From: Microbacterium radiodurans
GTDB lineage: Bacteria; Actinomycetota; Actinomycetes; Actinomycetales; Microbacteriaceae
NCBI RefSeq assembly: GCF_008710705.1
Contig: NZ_VYRZ01000004.1
Coordinates: 91,754-155,753, forward strand
Direction of reading: 5' to 3'
DNA length: 64,000 bases
Shown: positions 26,006 through 34,568 of the stretch, one piece after another
How the letters are laid out: the number at the start of each line of letters is the position of its first letter
How positions within the stretch are numbered: the first letter of the stretch is position 1
Position numbers and translations under genes: made by a program
The notes under the pieces: model-generated
Databases searched by the model: none
What the model was told of the DNA's origin: nothing
What the model saw: only the letters and a program-made list of their open reading frames with translations

Positions 26006-27205
26006 GTGACCACGCCCGATCTCCCCGCGCCCGACGACCAGCACGTCACCCAGCACGTCACCCAGCACGTCACCGAGCTGGGCTCCGGCATCGTGAAGCG
26101 CTCGACGCGTCTCGCCGACGGCCGCGAGCTCATCTACTACGACGACCCCGACACGACGCTGCCGCCCGAGCGGTCGATCGACGCGCGCGAGACCGCCGGC
26201 CGTCCCGCCACCGCGACCATGCGCCGCGACGTGCTCACCGGCGACTGGATCTCGGTCGCCGCCTCCCGGCAGAACCGCGCCTTCCTGCCCCCGGCCCACC
26301 TCGACCCGCTCGCACCGCAGACGCCCGAGAACCCGTCGGAGGTGCCGAGCCGCTACGACGTCGCCGTCTTCGAGAACAAGTCGCCCTCGTTCGGTCCCGC
26401 GCTTGCAGAGGCCACCGCCGACGCGCCCGCCGCCGACGACCCGCCCCGCGGACTCGACGATCTCGCCGCGCCCGGCCTCGGTCGCACGCGCAGCTCGGTC
26501 GGACGCTGCGAGGTCGTCTGCTTCTCCCCCGAGCACGAGGGCTCGTTCGGAACCCTCACCCGGGTCCGCGCCCGCACCGTCATCGAGGCGTGGGCCGACC
26601 GCACCGCCGCGCTGTCGGCGCTGCCGGGCATCGAGCAGGTGTTCCCGTTCGAGAACCGGGGCGAGGCGATCGGGGTGACGCTGCAGCATCCGCACGGGCA
26701 GATCTACTCGTACCCCTACATCACGCCGCGTACGCAGCAGCTGCTCGCCGCGGTCGAGCGCGAGGGCGCCGACCTGTTCGAGCGGATCGTCGAGTTCGAG
26801 TCGGCCGGTCCCCGCGTCGTGCTCTCGGCCGAGCACTGGATCGCGTACGTGCCGTTCGCCGCGCGCTGGCCCATCGAGGTGCACCTCGCGCCGCGACGCC
26901 ACGTGCCCGATTTCGCCGAGACCACCACCGCCGAGCGCGACGAGCTCGCGGATGTGTACCTGCGGCTGCTGCGCGGCGTCGACGCGCTCTACGGCGATCA
27001 GACCCCGTACATCGCCGCGTGGCACCAGGCGCCGGTGAACGTCGGCCGCGACGCGCTGCGTCTGCACCTGCAGCTCACGTCGCCGCGGCGCGCCGCCGAC
27101 AAGCTCAAGTTCCTCGCCGGATCCGAGGCGGCCATGGGCGCCTGGATCGGCGACGTTCCGCCCGAGACTTCTGCAGACCGACTCCGAGAGGCGATCGCCC
27201 GATGA
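26006..27205 (+). CDS. galT: Galactose-1-phosphate uridylyltransferase
   Basis: 399 residues from GTG 26006, apparently leaderless. HIT-like transferase moving UMP from UDP-glucose to galactose-1-P (Leloir pathway). Active-site motif His228-Pro-His230 in LQHPHGQIYSYP; RDVLTGDWISVAASRQNRAF (about 74-93) is the usual N-terminal signature. Odd: residues 13-23 are a 4-residue repeat (HVTQ x2, HVTE) from a 12-bp tandem repeat CAGCACGTCACC that may vary in number. About 25 residues (140-165) form an Ala/Asp-rich insertion. Stop overlaps galK (ATGA). Confidence 0.95.
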   Translation: MTTPDLPAPDDQHVTQHVTQHVTELGSGIVKRSTRLADGRELIYYDDPDTTLPPERSIDARETAGRPATATMRRDVLTGDWISVAASRQNRAFLPPAHLDPLAPQTPENPSEVPSRYDVAVFENKSPSFGPALAEATADAPAADDPPRGLDDLAAPGLGRTRSSVGRCEVVCFSPEHEGSFGTLTRVRARTVIEAWADRTAALSALPGIEQVFPFENRGEAIGVTLQHPHGQIYSYPYITPRTQQLLAAVEREGADLFERIVEFESAGPRVVLSAEHWIAYVPFAARWPIEVHLAPRRHVPDFAETTTAERDELADVYLRLLRGVDALYGDQTPYIAAWHQAPVNVGRDALRLHLQLTSPRRAADKLKFLAGSEAAMGAWIGDVPPETSADRLREAIAR

Positions 27206-28404
27206 CCGACACGACCCACGATGCCACCGCCCGGGCCCACGCCCTGCTGAGCGAACTGACCGGCACCGCCCCGATCGGCACCTGGTCGGCTCCCGGCCGC
27301 GTGAACCTGATCGGCGAGCACACCGACTACAACGACGGCTTCGTGCTGCCGTTCGCGATCGACCGCCGTACGGTCGTGGCGGTCGCGCCGCGCACCGACG
27401 GCCGCATCCGGGTCGCGTCGACCTTCGCCGACGAGCCCGTCGAGGTCGAGCTGTCGGCCGTGCCGACGCTGTTCCCGAGCGACGAGATCCCGGAGTGGGC
27501 GGCGTACCCGCTCGGTGTCGCCTGGGCGGCGCTCGCGACGAGCGGGACGGATGCCGCGGGCCTCACCGGCCTCGATCTGGCGATCGCCTCGGATGTTCCC
27601 GTCGGCGCCGGCCTGTCGTCGTCGGCGGCGATCGAGGGCGCGACCGCCGCGGCGGTCAACGAGGTCTGGGACCTCGGACTGGATGCCGTCGCGCTCGCCC
27701 GCGTCGGACGCCGCGCCGAGAACGAGGCGGTCGGCGCCCCGACCGGCATCATGGACCAGATGGCCGCGATGCTCGGCCGAGACGACGCGGGGATCTTCCT
27801 CGACTGCCGTTCGCTCGAGGTCGAGGTCGTCGACCTGGGGCTCGCCGCGGCCGACCTCACGATCGTCGTGATCGACACGCGCGTCTCGCACGCGCACTCC
27901 ACCGGTGGCTACGGCGAGCGCCGCGCTGCCTGCGAGCGGGGAGCTGCGGCGATGGGCGTTCCGGCGCTCCGCGATGTCGCGGTCGCCGACCTCGACCGGG
28001 CCGAGGGGCTCGTGCGCGACGGCGTCATCGACGAGGTGGCCTTCCGCCGCATGCGGCACGTCGTGACCGAGGACCAGCGCGTGCTCGACGCGGTCGCCGT
28101 GCTGCGCGAGCAGGGTCCGACCGCGATCGGCGACCTGCTGCTCGCTTCGCACGCGTCAATGCGCGACGACTTCGAGATCTCGACGCCCGAGCTCGACGCC
28201 GCGGTCGAGGCCGCGATGGGTGCGGGAGCGCTCGGCGCGCGCATGACCGGCGGCGGATTCGGCGGCGCGGCGATCGCGCTGACCCCGCGTGACCGGGTCG
28301 AGGCGGTGACGGATGCCGCGGCATCCGCCTTCGCCGCCGCCGGCTTCACGGCCCCGTCGGTCTTCACCGTCGCGCCCTCGCAGGGCGCCCGCCGCGACTC
28401 CTGA
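27202..28404 (+). CDS. galK: Galactokinase
   Basis: 400 residues, typical for GHMP-family galactokinases; phosphorylates galactose at C1 for GalT. Signature GRVNLIGEHTDYNDGFVLP (about 33-51), ATP-binding PVGAGLSSSAAIEGA (about 133-147) and the C-terminal GGGFGGAAIAL are all present. Start ATG 27202 overlaps the galT stop. No galE or galactose transporter is adjacent. A strong hairpin follows the stop. Confidence 0.96.
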   Translation: MTDTTHDATARAHALLSELTGTAPIGTWSAPGRVNLIGEHTDYNDGFVLPFAIDRRTVVAVAPRTDGRIRVASTFADEPVEVELSAVPTLFPSDEIPEWAAYPLGVAWAALATSGTDAAGLTGLDLAIASDVPVGAGLSSSAAIEGATAAAVNEVWDLGLDAVALARVGRRAENEAVGAPTGIMDQMAAMLGRDDAGIFLDCRSLEVEVVDLGLAAADLTIVVIDTRVSHAHSTGGYGERRAACERGAAAMGVPALRDVAVADLDRAEGLVRDGVIDEVAFRRMRHVVTEDQRVLDAVAVLREQGPTAIGDLLLASHASMRDDFEISTPELDAAVEAAMGAGALGARMTGGGFGGAAIALTPRDRVEAVTDAAASAFAAAGFTAPSVFTVAPSQGARRDS

Positions 28405-28420
28405 GCCCACCGCGACTCCT

Positions 28421-28453
28421 GAACCGCCCGCGGCTTCGAGTCGCGGGCGGTTC
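28421..28453. terminator. Bidirectional hairpin terminator between galK and the ArsR-type gene
   Basis: GAACCGCCCGCG and CGCGGGCGGTTC form a perfect 12-bp stem with a 9-nt loop, positioned between convergent stops at 28404 and 28459. Confidence 0.8.
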
Positions 28454-28458
28454 GGAGG

Positions 28459-29028
28459 TCAGAGCCGGTCGCGCACGACGGACCACATGTAGTACGCCGT
28501 CGTCGGCGAATCGTCGCTCGAGGTCCACTGCCTCGCCTCGTACTTCTCGACGATCGCCGCCATCTCGGCCTGCATCGCGACGAGATCGTCAACACCGAGG
28601 CGGACGCGTCCGGTCGCCAGCGGTGTGTCACTGGGTGTGCCGCCTTCGTCGACCTCCTCAGGCTCCGCGAGGGCGGCCGAGATCCGCGAACGCACCGGCG
28701 CGAGGTAGGCATCGACCATCGCCTGCCGCTGCGCCGGGTTCTCCAGCCGGCTGACGAGGATCTCGTACGCCGTCGCGGGAGCCCGCCAGCGGCGCTCGCG
28801 CCCGTCGGACGTCTCGTCCGCCGCCTGGATCAAGTGTTCGGCGTGAAGCATCCGCAGGTGGTAGCTCATCGAGCTCGGGCTGACGCCGGTCACCGCGGCG
28901 AGCTCCGTCGCGGTCAACGCACGCTGCGTCGCGAAGAGCTCCTCGAACGCGATGAACCGCGCCGGATGGGCGAGCGCTTTCAGCTGCGAGGGCTGCTGAA
29001 TCACGAGTTTCGTCTCACCCACCGGCAC
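28459..29028 (-). CDS. ArsR-type winged-helix transcriptional regulator
   Basis: 189 residues from GTG 29028. N-terminal winged helix (about 10-85): SQLKALAHPARFIAFEELFA, then AVTGVSPSSMSYHLRMLHAE, the recognition helix of ArsR/HTH_20 proteins. No Cys metal-binding site of the ArsR alpha3 type is visible, so sensing of a metal is unlikely. The C-terminal half has a predicted helical dimer region with PAQRQAMVDAYLAPVRSRIS. Convergent with galK and 22 bp beyond the subtilase stop on the same strand. Target unknown. Confidence 0.8.
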   Translation of the reverse strand: MPVGETKLVIQQPSQLKALAHPARFIAFEELFATQRALTATELAAVTGVSPSSMSYHLRMLHAEHLIQAADETSDGRERRWRAPATAYEILVSRLENPAQRQAMVDAYLAPVRSRISAALAEPEEVDEGGTPSDTPLATGRVRLGVDDLVAMQAEMAAIVEKYEARQWTSSDDSPTTAYYMWSVVRDRL

Positions 29029-29050
29029 GGTTCACCACAGTATCCGCTCG

Positions 29051-32000
29051 TCACACCCCCGGCGCGTCGCCCGTCGGCGCCGCCGCAGCTTCGGCGGCTG
29101 ACCGCCGGCGCCGCATCACGAGCAGGGCGCCGCCCGCAGCCGCGAGCAGGATCGCCGCGACAGCCGCCGTCAGCGGCACCGCCCCGCCCGTACTCGCCAG
29201 CGGGCCGTGCGAGCCTCTGGAAGCGCCTGCGCCGGGCGTACCCGCACCGATGCCGGGAGCCGGCTGCTCGATACCCGGCGACGGGACGGGCGGCGTGGAC
29301 GGCTCGCCTGCGCCCGGCGTGGCGGCCTCGGCAATCGCCGAGACCGACGCACGGTTGCCGTTCTGTCCGTGCAGGTGCAGCACCAGGATGCGCGCGGCCT
29401 CCTGGTCCACCGAGTCGCGGTGAGCGGCCAGCACTCCGGCGCGATCAGCGAAGATCGCGGTGCCGAAGCCGGTCTGCCCGGTCTCTCCGAACCAGACGGC
29501 AGGACGGAAGACGTCGAAGGTCGCACTCGCGGTGTCATCGACGAGGAAGCTCCGCGGCTCTTCGCTGTTGCCGAGCGAGTAGAACGACTCCGTGCGCACC
29601 CGGTAGGTGATCGTCGGGTCGGTCGTATCTGGCGTGTAGCCAAGCGCCTTCAGCGACACCGGCAGCACGAGCACGTTGTTGTCGAACTGGTTCGTGTCGA
29701 CCGAGCCGTCGAATCCATTGAGCGGGCGGCGGTCGACGACACCCTGCGATGAGGCGTCGTAGGTCACCGCGAACGGTTGATCGACGGAACGGTCGACCGT
29801 GTAAGTCGTGCTGAAGTCGATCAGTTCGTCGGCGTTCACGTCGAAGTCGACCGTGACCGGGTTGAACGGTGCGAGCCGGTTCCAATCGCCGTCCATCTGG
29901 ATGCCGAAGCTCAGCACACCCTGCGAGGGGTCGGTGAGCTGCGGCGCCGTCGATGACACACCGACCGCGCGGATGTCGACCGAGTTCAGCGTGGTCGCCG
30001 CCGACGTGTCGGGGAAGGTGTCGTCGGGGTCTTCGATGCCGAGCTGGAAGGGCGCCATCAGCGATGCGAACCGCTCGCCACCCGTGCCCTGCTCGACGCC
30101 GCGACCGCCGATCGTGATCGATCCGTCGAGTGCGTCGTGCGCGAAGGATGCCGCGGACACCGTCGTCGCCGAGGTCGGCTTCGGCGCGGCGAACACAGCC
30201 ACGCGCAGGGGCGACTGGTCGGCGGCGCGCGGCGTCAGCTGCACGACGCCCGAGGCATCGGCGACGAACTGGCGCGGCACCTGCGACTGCGTGCGCGACA
30301 TGGTCGGCTCGATCGAGCGCCGCAGCGCCGCAGGATCGGCGATCGAGAGGGTGACCGTGAACGCTGCGGAACCCCCGGCCGGCACGGTGATGCTGTCGCG
30401 GTCGAGCGTGTAGCTCGCGCCCGGCATCTCCGAGCGGGCGAGGTAGGCGAGATCGAACGTGCGGTCTTGCGTCCCGTTGTTGACGGCGGTGAACGGGCGC
30501 GTCTGCGTGATGGGCGCATCGCCCACCTCGATCACACCGAACGAGCCGGTGACCAGGCCCGCGTTCTCATCGCTCGACACCAGGACCTGGTTCTCCACGG
30601 CGTCGAGAGCGTCGACGCGACCGCCGCCGACTCTGGTCGGTCCGTAGGCGATGCCGTCGGGACCGCCCGTCGTGATGTCGTGGGCGGCCGTGTTCATGAT
30701 GCCCGTCTTGATCTGAGCGGGGGTCCACTCGGGGTGCGCCTCCGCGACCAGGGCCGCGACTCCCGCGACGAGCGGAGATGCCATCGAGGTTCCGCTGAGG
30801 ATCGCCGGTCCCGTTCCCTTGCCCTTGCCGGCCGAAACGATGCTCACGCCGGGCGCCGCGACGTCGGGCTTGACGACGTCGTTGTACGACCCGTGCAGAC
30901 CGCGCGAGGTGAAGCTGGCGATCGTGTCGGCCAGTTCGGGCCGGTCGAGGGTGAACTCGCCCTCGCGGGCGGGATCGAGCGAGACGACGAGGGTTCCGCC
31001 CTCGAGAGCGGGACGCAGCGTCTGCGTCACTGTGCGCGTCATCTGGAGCCCCGGGGTGAAGTCGTTGCCGGCGATGCCGCCTTCGAAGACGTCGACAGTC
31101 GAGGTGAGCAGGACGCCGATCGCGCCGGCATCCGAGGCGTTGCCGAAGCGCGTCGCCGAGCCGCATGCGAGGTTGGCTTCATCCCATTCGAGCCAGGCGA
31201 TCTTGCCGGCGAGGCGTTGCCGGTCGCTCTCGCTGAAGGCCGTGCAGCCGTCGGCCGCGCCGACGGCGAGTGGCGCGGCGACGCTTCCGGTCGCGGTTGC
31301 CGAGCGCACGCCTTCCGAGTACTGGCCCGGGTGCGCGCCCGCGAGGTTCGCCGGCGCATCGACCGAGAATCCGCTCTGAACGACGTTGCCGCTCGAGGTC
31401 GCCGCGACGGCGAGCGCACGCGCTGCGTTGCCCGGAGCGCCGGCGATGTCGGTCACGTCACCCGCGTTTCCGGCCGCGAGGACGGGCAGGACGCCGACAT
31501 CGATGAGGGCGTTGACCTTCGCCGATTCGGGGTCGTCAGGCGCGCCGAAGTCGGAGCCGAGCGAGAGGTTGACGACGTCGATGTCGACACCGTTCGCGAT
31601 CTGCTCGCCGACCCAATCGAGCGCCGCGCCCGTGAGCGCAGTGCTGCCTCCGTTGTCACCGAAGACCTTGAGGGCGAACAGGCCGGATGCCGGTGCCGCG
31701 CCCGGTCCTACCTCGAAGTTCTGCAGGGCCGTCTCGTCGAGCGAGGCGGCGTCGCCGGTGAAGGTCGCGCCTCCGTCGAGGACGCCGTAGCCCACAGCTG
31801 TGCCGGCGACGTGCGTGCCGTGTCCGCCGCCCGGACCGTCGATGGGATTGTCATCGGGAACCGGGAACGGGTCATAGGTCGGAACCGACGAGTCCGCGTT
31901 GTAGGTGGGCCCGGCGAAATCGAAACCGCCGAGGTACTTGGCGGGGTCGGCGAGGTCGGAGCCGGGCGCGTTGGTCGACGAGAGCGCCGCCGCATAGGCC

Positions 32001-32647
32001 TCGACCGTACCGGGGCCGCCGAAGTCAGCATGGGTGTAGTCGAGTCCGGTGTCGATGACGGCGACATTGACGCCCTCCCCCGAACGCCCGGTCTGCTGCC
32101 ACACCTGCAGCGCCTGGACGAACGCGTCCGAGGCGGCGTTGGCGGGGTCGGTCGCCTGCGGTTCGTCGATGGTGCGCAACACGATCGGCGAGACCGACGT
32201 CACTCCGGGCAGGTCGGCGAGCGTCGCGAGCGCCTCGGCGTCCGCCTGCAGAGCGACGCCGGGAACGGTGTAGCGCGAGACGTAGAGCACCTCGGTCTCC
32301 GCGTCCTCGGCCTCGACGACCGCCGCGGCCTCATCGGCTCGCTCGTCGATCTCGTCGACCTGAGCCTCGACCCGGGGGTTGTCGGCGGTGGCCTTGCCGG
32401 TCGCGTCGAGGGCGACGTCGAGCGCGCTCTCCTCGTCGAAGGCGACGAACACGGCGGTCGTGCCCGAGAGCTTCGCGAGCGACGCGGCGATCGATCCCTC
32501 CGGCGACAGCGGCGCGTCGTACGCGAGGCCGTCGAGCGTCAGCGTCGTCTCGGCGGCCGCGCTCAGCGCGGTGGTCGAGATCGCCAGGCAGGGCAGCAGA
32601 GCGGCCGCCGCGCCGACGCGCAGCATCCGTGTGGTGCGGTGATTCAT
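29051..32647 (-). CDS. Cell-wall-anchored subtilisin-like serine protease (S8) with PA insert
   Basis: 1198 residues. Signal peptide to about residue 32; I9-like inhibitory prodomain about 60-160; S8 catalytic domain about 185-670 with Asp199 (AVIDTG), His276 (HGTHVAGT), oxyanion Asn393 (AAGNAG) and Ser621 (SGTSMASP). A PA domain is inserted at about 430-565, as in lactocepin-type and plant-type subtilases. An Fn3-like beta domain (about 690-800) and further beta regions follow, then a Pro-rich linker, LASTG, a hydrophobic helix and an Arg-rich end, a wall-sorting signal. ATG 32647 with AGGAAGTCACGATTC upstream. It is 31 bp downstream of the secreted Ig-like protein, so probably one operon. 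Substrate unknown. Confidence 0.93.
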   Translation of the reverse strand: MNHRTTRMLRVGAAAALLPCLAISTTALSAAAETTLTLDGLAYDAPLSPEGSIAASLAKLSGTTAVFVAFDEESALDVALDATGKATADNPRVEAQVDEIDERADEAAAVVEAEDAETEVLYVSRYTVPGVALQADAEALATLADLPGVTSVSPIVLRTIDEPQATDPANAASDAFVQALQVWQQTGRSGEGVNVAVIDTGLDYTHADFGGPGTVEAYAAALSSTNAPGSDLADPAKYLGGFDFAGPTYNADSSVPTYDPFPVPDDNPIDGPGGGHGTHVAGTAVGYGVLDGGATFTGDAASLDETALQNFEVGPGAAPASGLFALKVFGDNGGSTALTGAALDWVGEQIANGVDIDVVNLSLGSDFGAPDDPESAKVNALIDVGVLPVLAAGNAGDVTDIAGAPGNAARALAVAATSSGNVVQSGFSVDAPANLAGAHPGQYSEGVRSATATGSVAAPLAVGAADGCTAFSESDRQRLAGKIAWLEWDEANLACGSATRFGNASDAGAIGVLLTSTVDVFEGGIAGNDFTPGLQMTRTVTQTLRPALEGGTLVVSLDPAREGEFTLDRPELADTIASFTSRGLHGSYNDVVKPDVAAPGVSIVSAGKGKGTGPAILSGTSMASPLVAGVAALVAEAHPEWTPAQIKTGIMNTAAHDITTGGPDGIAYGPTRVGGGRVDALDAVENQVLVSSDENAGLVTGSFGVIEVGDAPITQTRPFTAVNNGTQDRTFDLAYLARSEMPGASYTLDRDSITVPAGGSAAFTVTLSIADPAALRRSIEPTMSRTQSQVPRQFVADASGVVQLTPRAADQSPLRVAVFAAPKPTSATTVSAASFAHDALDGSITIGGRGVEQGTGGERFASLMAPFQLGIEDPDDTFPDTSAATTLNSVDIRAVGVSSTAPQLTDPSQGVLSFGIQMDGDWNRLAPFNPVTVDFDVNADELIDFSTTYTVDRSVDQPFAVTYDASSQGVVDRRPLNGFDGSVDTNQFDNNVLVLPVSLKALGYTPDTTDPTITYRVRTESFYSLGNSEEPRSFLVDDTASATFDVFRPAVWFGETGQTGFGTAIFADRAGVLAAHRDSVDQEAARILVLHLHGQNGNRASVSAIAEAATPGAGEPSTPPVPSPGIEQPAPGIGAGTPGAGASRGSHGPLASTGGAVPLTAAVAAILLAAAGGALLVMRRRRSAAEAAAAPTGDAPGV

Positions 32648-32678
32648 GAATCGTGACTTCCTGATCGGGCGGTGCAGG

Positions 32679-34421
32679 TCAGCGGGAGACGGGTGCCGGC
32701 GTGGTGCCGCCGAGCGCGGGGGCGCCGGGCGTGCTCGGCTTCGCCGTCGCGGCCGGGCTCGGCTTCGCGGTGGGAGTCGCGCTCGGCTTCGCCGTAACGG
32801 CCGGGCTCGGCTTCGTGGTCGGGCTCGGGCTCGTGGTCGGGCTCGCGGCCGGGCTCGGCTTCGTGGTCGGGCTCGGGCTCGTGGTCGGGCTCGGCTTCGT
32901 GGTCGGGCTCGGCGCGGTGGTCGCGGGGGCAGACGGCGCCGCCGGGGCGGACCGCGGCGACGATGCTGTGGCCGCGGTGAGGACGACCGGTGTGCGGAGG
33001 ACGCCGTCGCCGACGTACACCTCGAGCCGGTAGGTGCCGGGGTTCCACACCCGGGCGCTCGTCAGCGTCAGCGTCAGCGTGCCCGAGGCGTCGGTCGTGC
33101 CACGCAGGTAGCGAGTGCCCGCGGGCGTCGAGCCGTCACGCAGAAGCACGACGTAGAGCTCGGGCGACACCAGGCTGACGACGACGTTGCTCGACGGCGG
33201 CGCGTTGCGCAACGTGACTGCCGTGCCGCCGTTGGGGTTCTCCAGCGCCGAGACGCTCAGGGTGGACGGCGCCACGCTGATCGAGGGGTTGAGCGGCACC
33301 TTCCCGTCCGCTCCCTGCACACCGAAGGTGGTCGACAGGATGCTGCCGGTGCTGCGGGACGTGGCGGTCAGCGTGTACGTGCCGGGCGCAGGCTCCGTGG
33401 TGGTGACGATCCGGTCCGAGAAGGCCCCGATGCCATTGGTGCGCGAGGTGCCGATCGCCCGGACGGCACCGCTGGGGGTCGTGAGCGCGAGGTCGAAGGA
33501 GTCGAACTTCTTGAAGTTGCGGATCGCGAAAGCCGCGCCGTCGATCATGAACGACGCCGTCGAGATGACGGGGCTCGGCACGGCCAGGGTGCCGGCGGAC
33601 GTGGGGGCCGGGGAGGACGTGACAGTGAAGGTGCCGTTGCCGTAGATGCCGGTCGAGCTCTGGATGCCGACGGTCCACACTCCCGCCGGGACCGCCGCCG
33701 TGAGCGACCGCAGCTGGTAGGTGAAGACGCCGTTCGCGTCGGCGCGCAGCCCCTCGCGCACGCCGATGGCCTGCGCGCTGCTGTCGGGACCGAGCAGGTT
33801 GAAGAGAACCTTCTCGCGCGGCTTGAGCCCCGTCGCCCGGATGGTCACCGGCTGACGCAGGTACTGCTGCTGGCTGATCGAGGCAGGCGTGGTCGTCACC
33901 GTGAGCTTCTCGAGCGCGTTGTCGGTGACCGTCAGCACCGCTGCCGCGGAGTATCCCGATGTCGAACCGGTGACGCGGAGCTGGTGAGCGCCGACCTCCG
34001 GGGCGAGCACCTGCGCGTTGAAGGTGTGGGTGAGGGTGCCGTCAGCCCCGACGACGAGCCGCTCGAAAGTCAGCACGGCACCGGAGGGCGACGTGTCGGT
34101 CGCGGTGACCGACTCGCCGGGCGCGAAGCCCGACAGCGTCGCCTCGACGCCGGTGGCCCAGTACCAGTAGCGCTCCGCCGAGGCCTGCACGAGATCGATG
34201 CGGGCGGGGCTGGCGACCGGAGCAGCGAATCGCACCGTGGCCGGCTTTCCCGCAGCCGAGCCCACCGTGGCCGGCGAGGTGTCGAGCCCCTGCGTGATCG
34301 AGTAGGTCGTGTCGTCAGGGGCTGCCGCCGTGGCAGCGGGGGCCACACCCACGACGGATGCCAGCACCCCCACGATCGTTGCCACGGCCAGGCTGGTCGC
34401 CGTCACTCTCGAGCGCATCAT
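32679..34421 (-). CDS. Secreted protein of Ig-like repeats with Ser/Thr/Pro-rich tail
   Basis: 580 residues. Start ATG 34421 (a second ATG follows directly) behind GAGAGGAACG. Signal peptide about 1-33. Residues 40-450 are beta-rich with four or more Ig/filamin-like units (e.g. VTIRATGLKPREKVLFNLLG; TLTLTLTSARVWNPGTYRLE). Residues about 475-570 are low-complexity, built from SPTTKPSP and TAKPSPA units, a flexible wall-spanning stalk. No LPxTG motif is recognised, so anchoring is unclear. Co-transcribed with the downstream wall subtilase; it may be a partner, substrate or scaffold. No named family recognised. Confidence 0.8.
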   Translation of the reverse strand: MMRSRVTATSLAVATIVGVLASVVGVAPAATAAAPDDTTYSITQGLDTSPATVGSAAGKPATVRFAAPVASPARIDLVQASAERYWYWATGVEATLSGFAPGESVTATDTSPSGAVLTFERLVVGADGTLTHTFNAQVLAPEVGAHQLRVTGSTSGYSAAAVLTVTDNALEKLTVTTTPASISQQQYLRQPVTIRATGLKPREKVLFNLLGPDSSAQAIGVREGLRADANGVFTYQLRSLTAAVPAGVWTVGIQSSTGIYGNGTFTVTSSPAPTSAGTLAVPSPVISTASFMIDGAAFAIRNFKKFDSFDLALTTPSGAVRAIGTSRTNGIGAFSDRIVTTTEPAPGTYTLTATSRSTGSILSTTFGVQGADGKVPLNPSISVAPSTLSVSALENPNGGTAVTLRNAPPSSNVVVSLVSPELYVVLLRDGSTPAGTRYLRGTTDASGTLTLTLTSARVWNPGTYRLEVYVGDGVLRTPVVLTAATASSPRSAPAAPSAPATTAPSPTTKPSPTTSPSPTTKPSPAASPTTSPSPTTKPSPAVTAKPSATPTAKPSPAATAKPSTPGAPALGGTTPAPVSR

Positions 34422-34568
34422 CGTTCCTCTCGCCCTCTGCGGTCGAGAGGATCAGCAGAACGATATGCGGGCTACGCGAGATATCAAAATCAATTTCAGA
34501 CTTCGTAACCAGCCCGCAACGTTTCGTGCTCGCGCGCCCGCGCTGACTGACGTGATCCTCCGTCGGCG

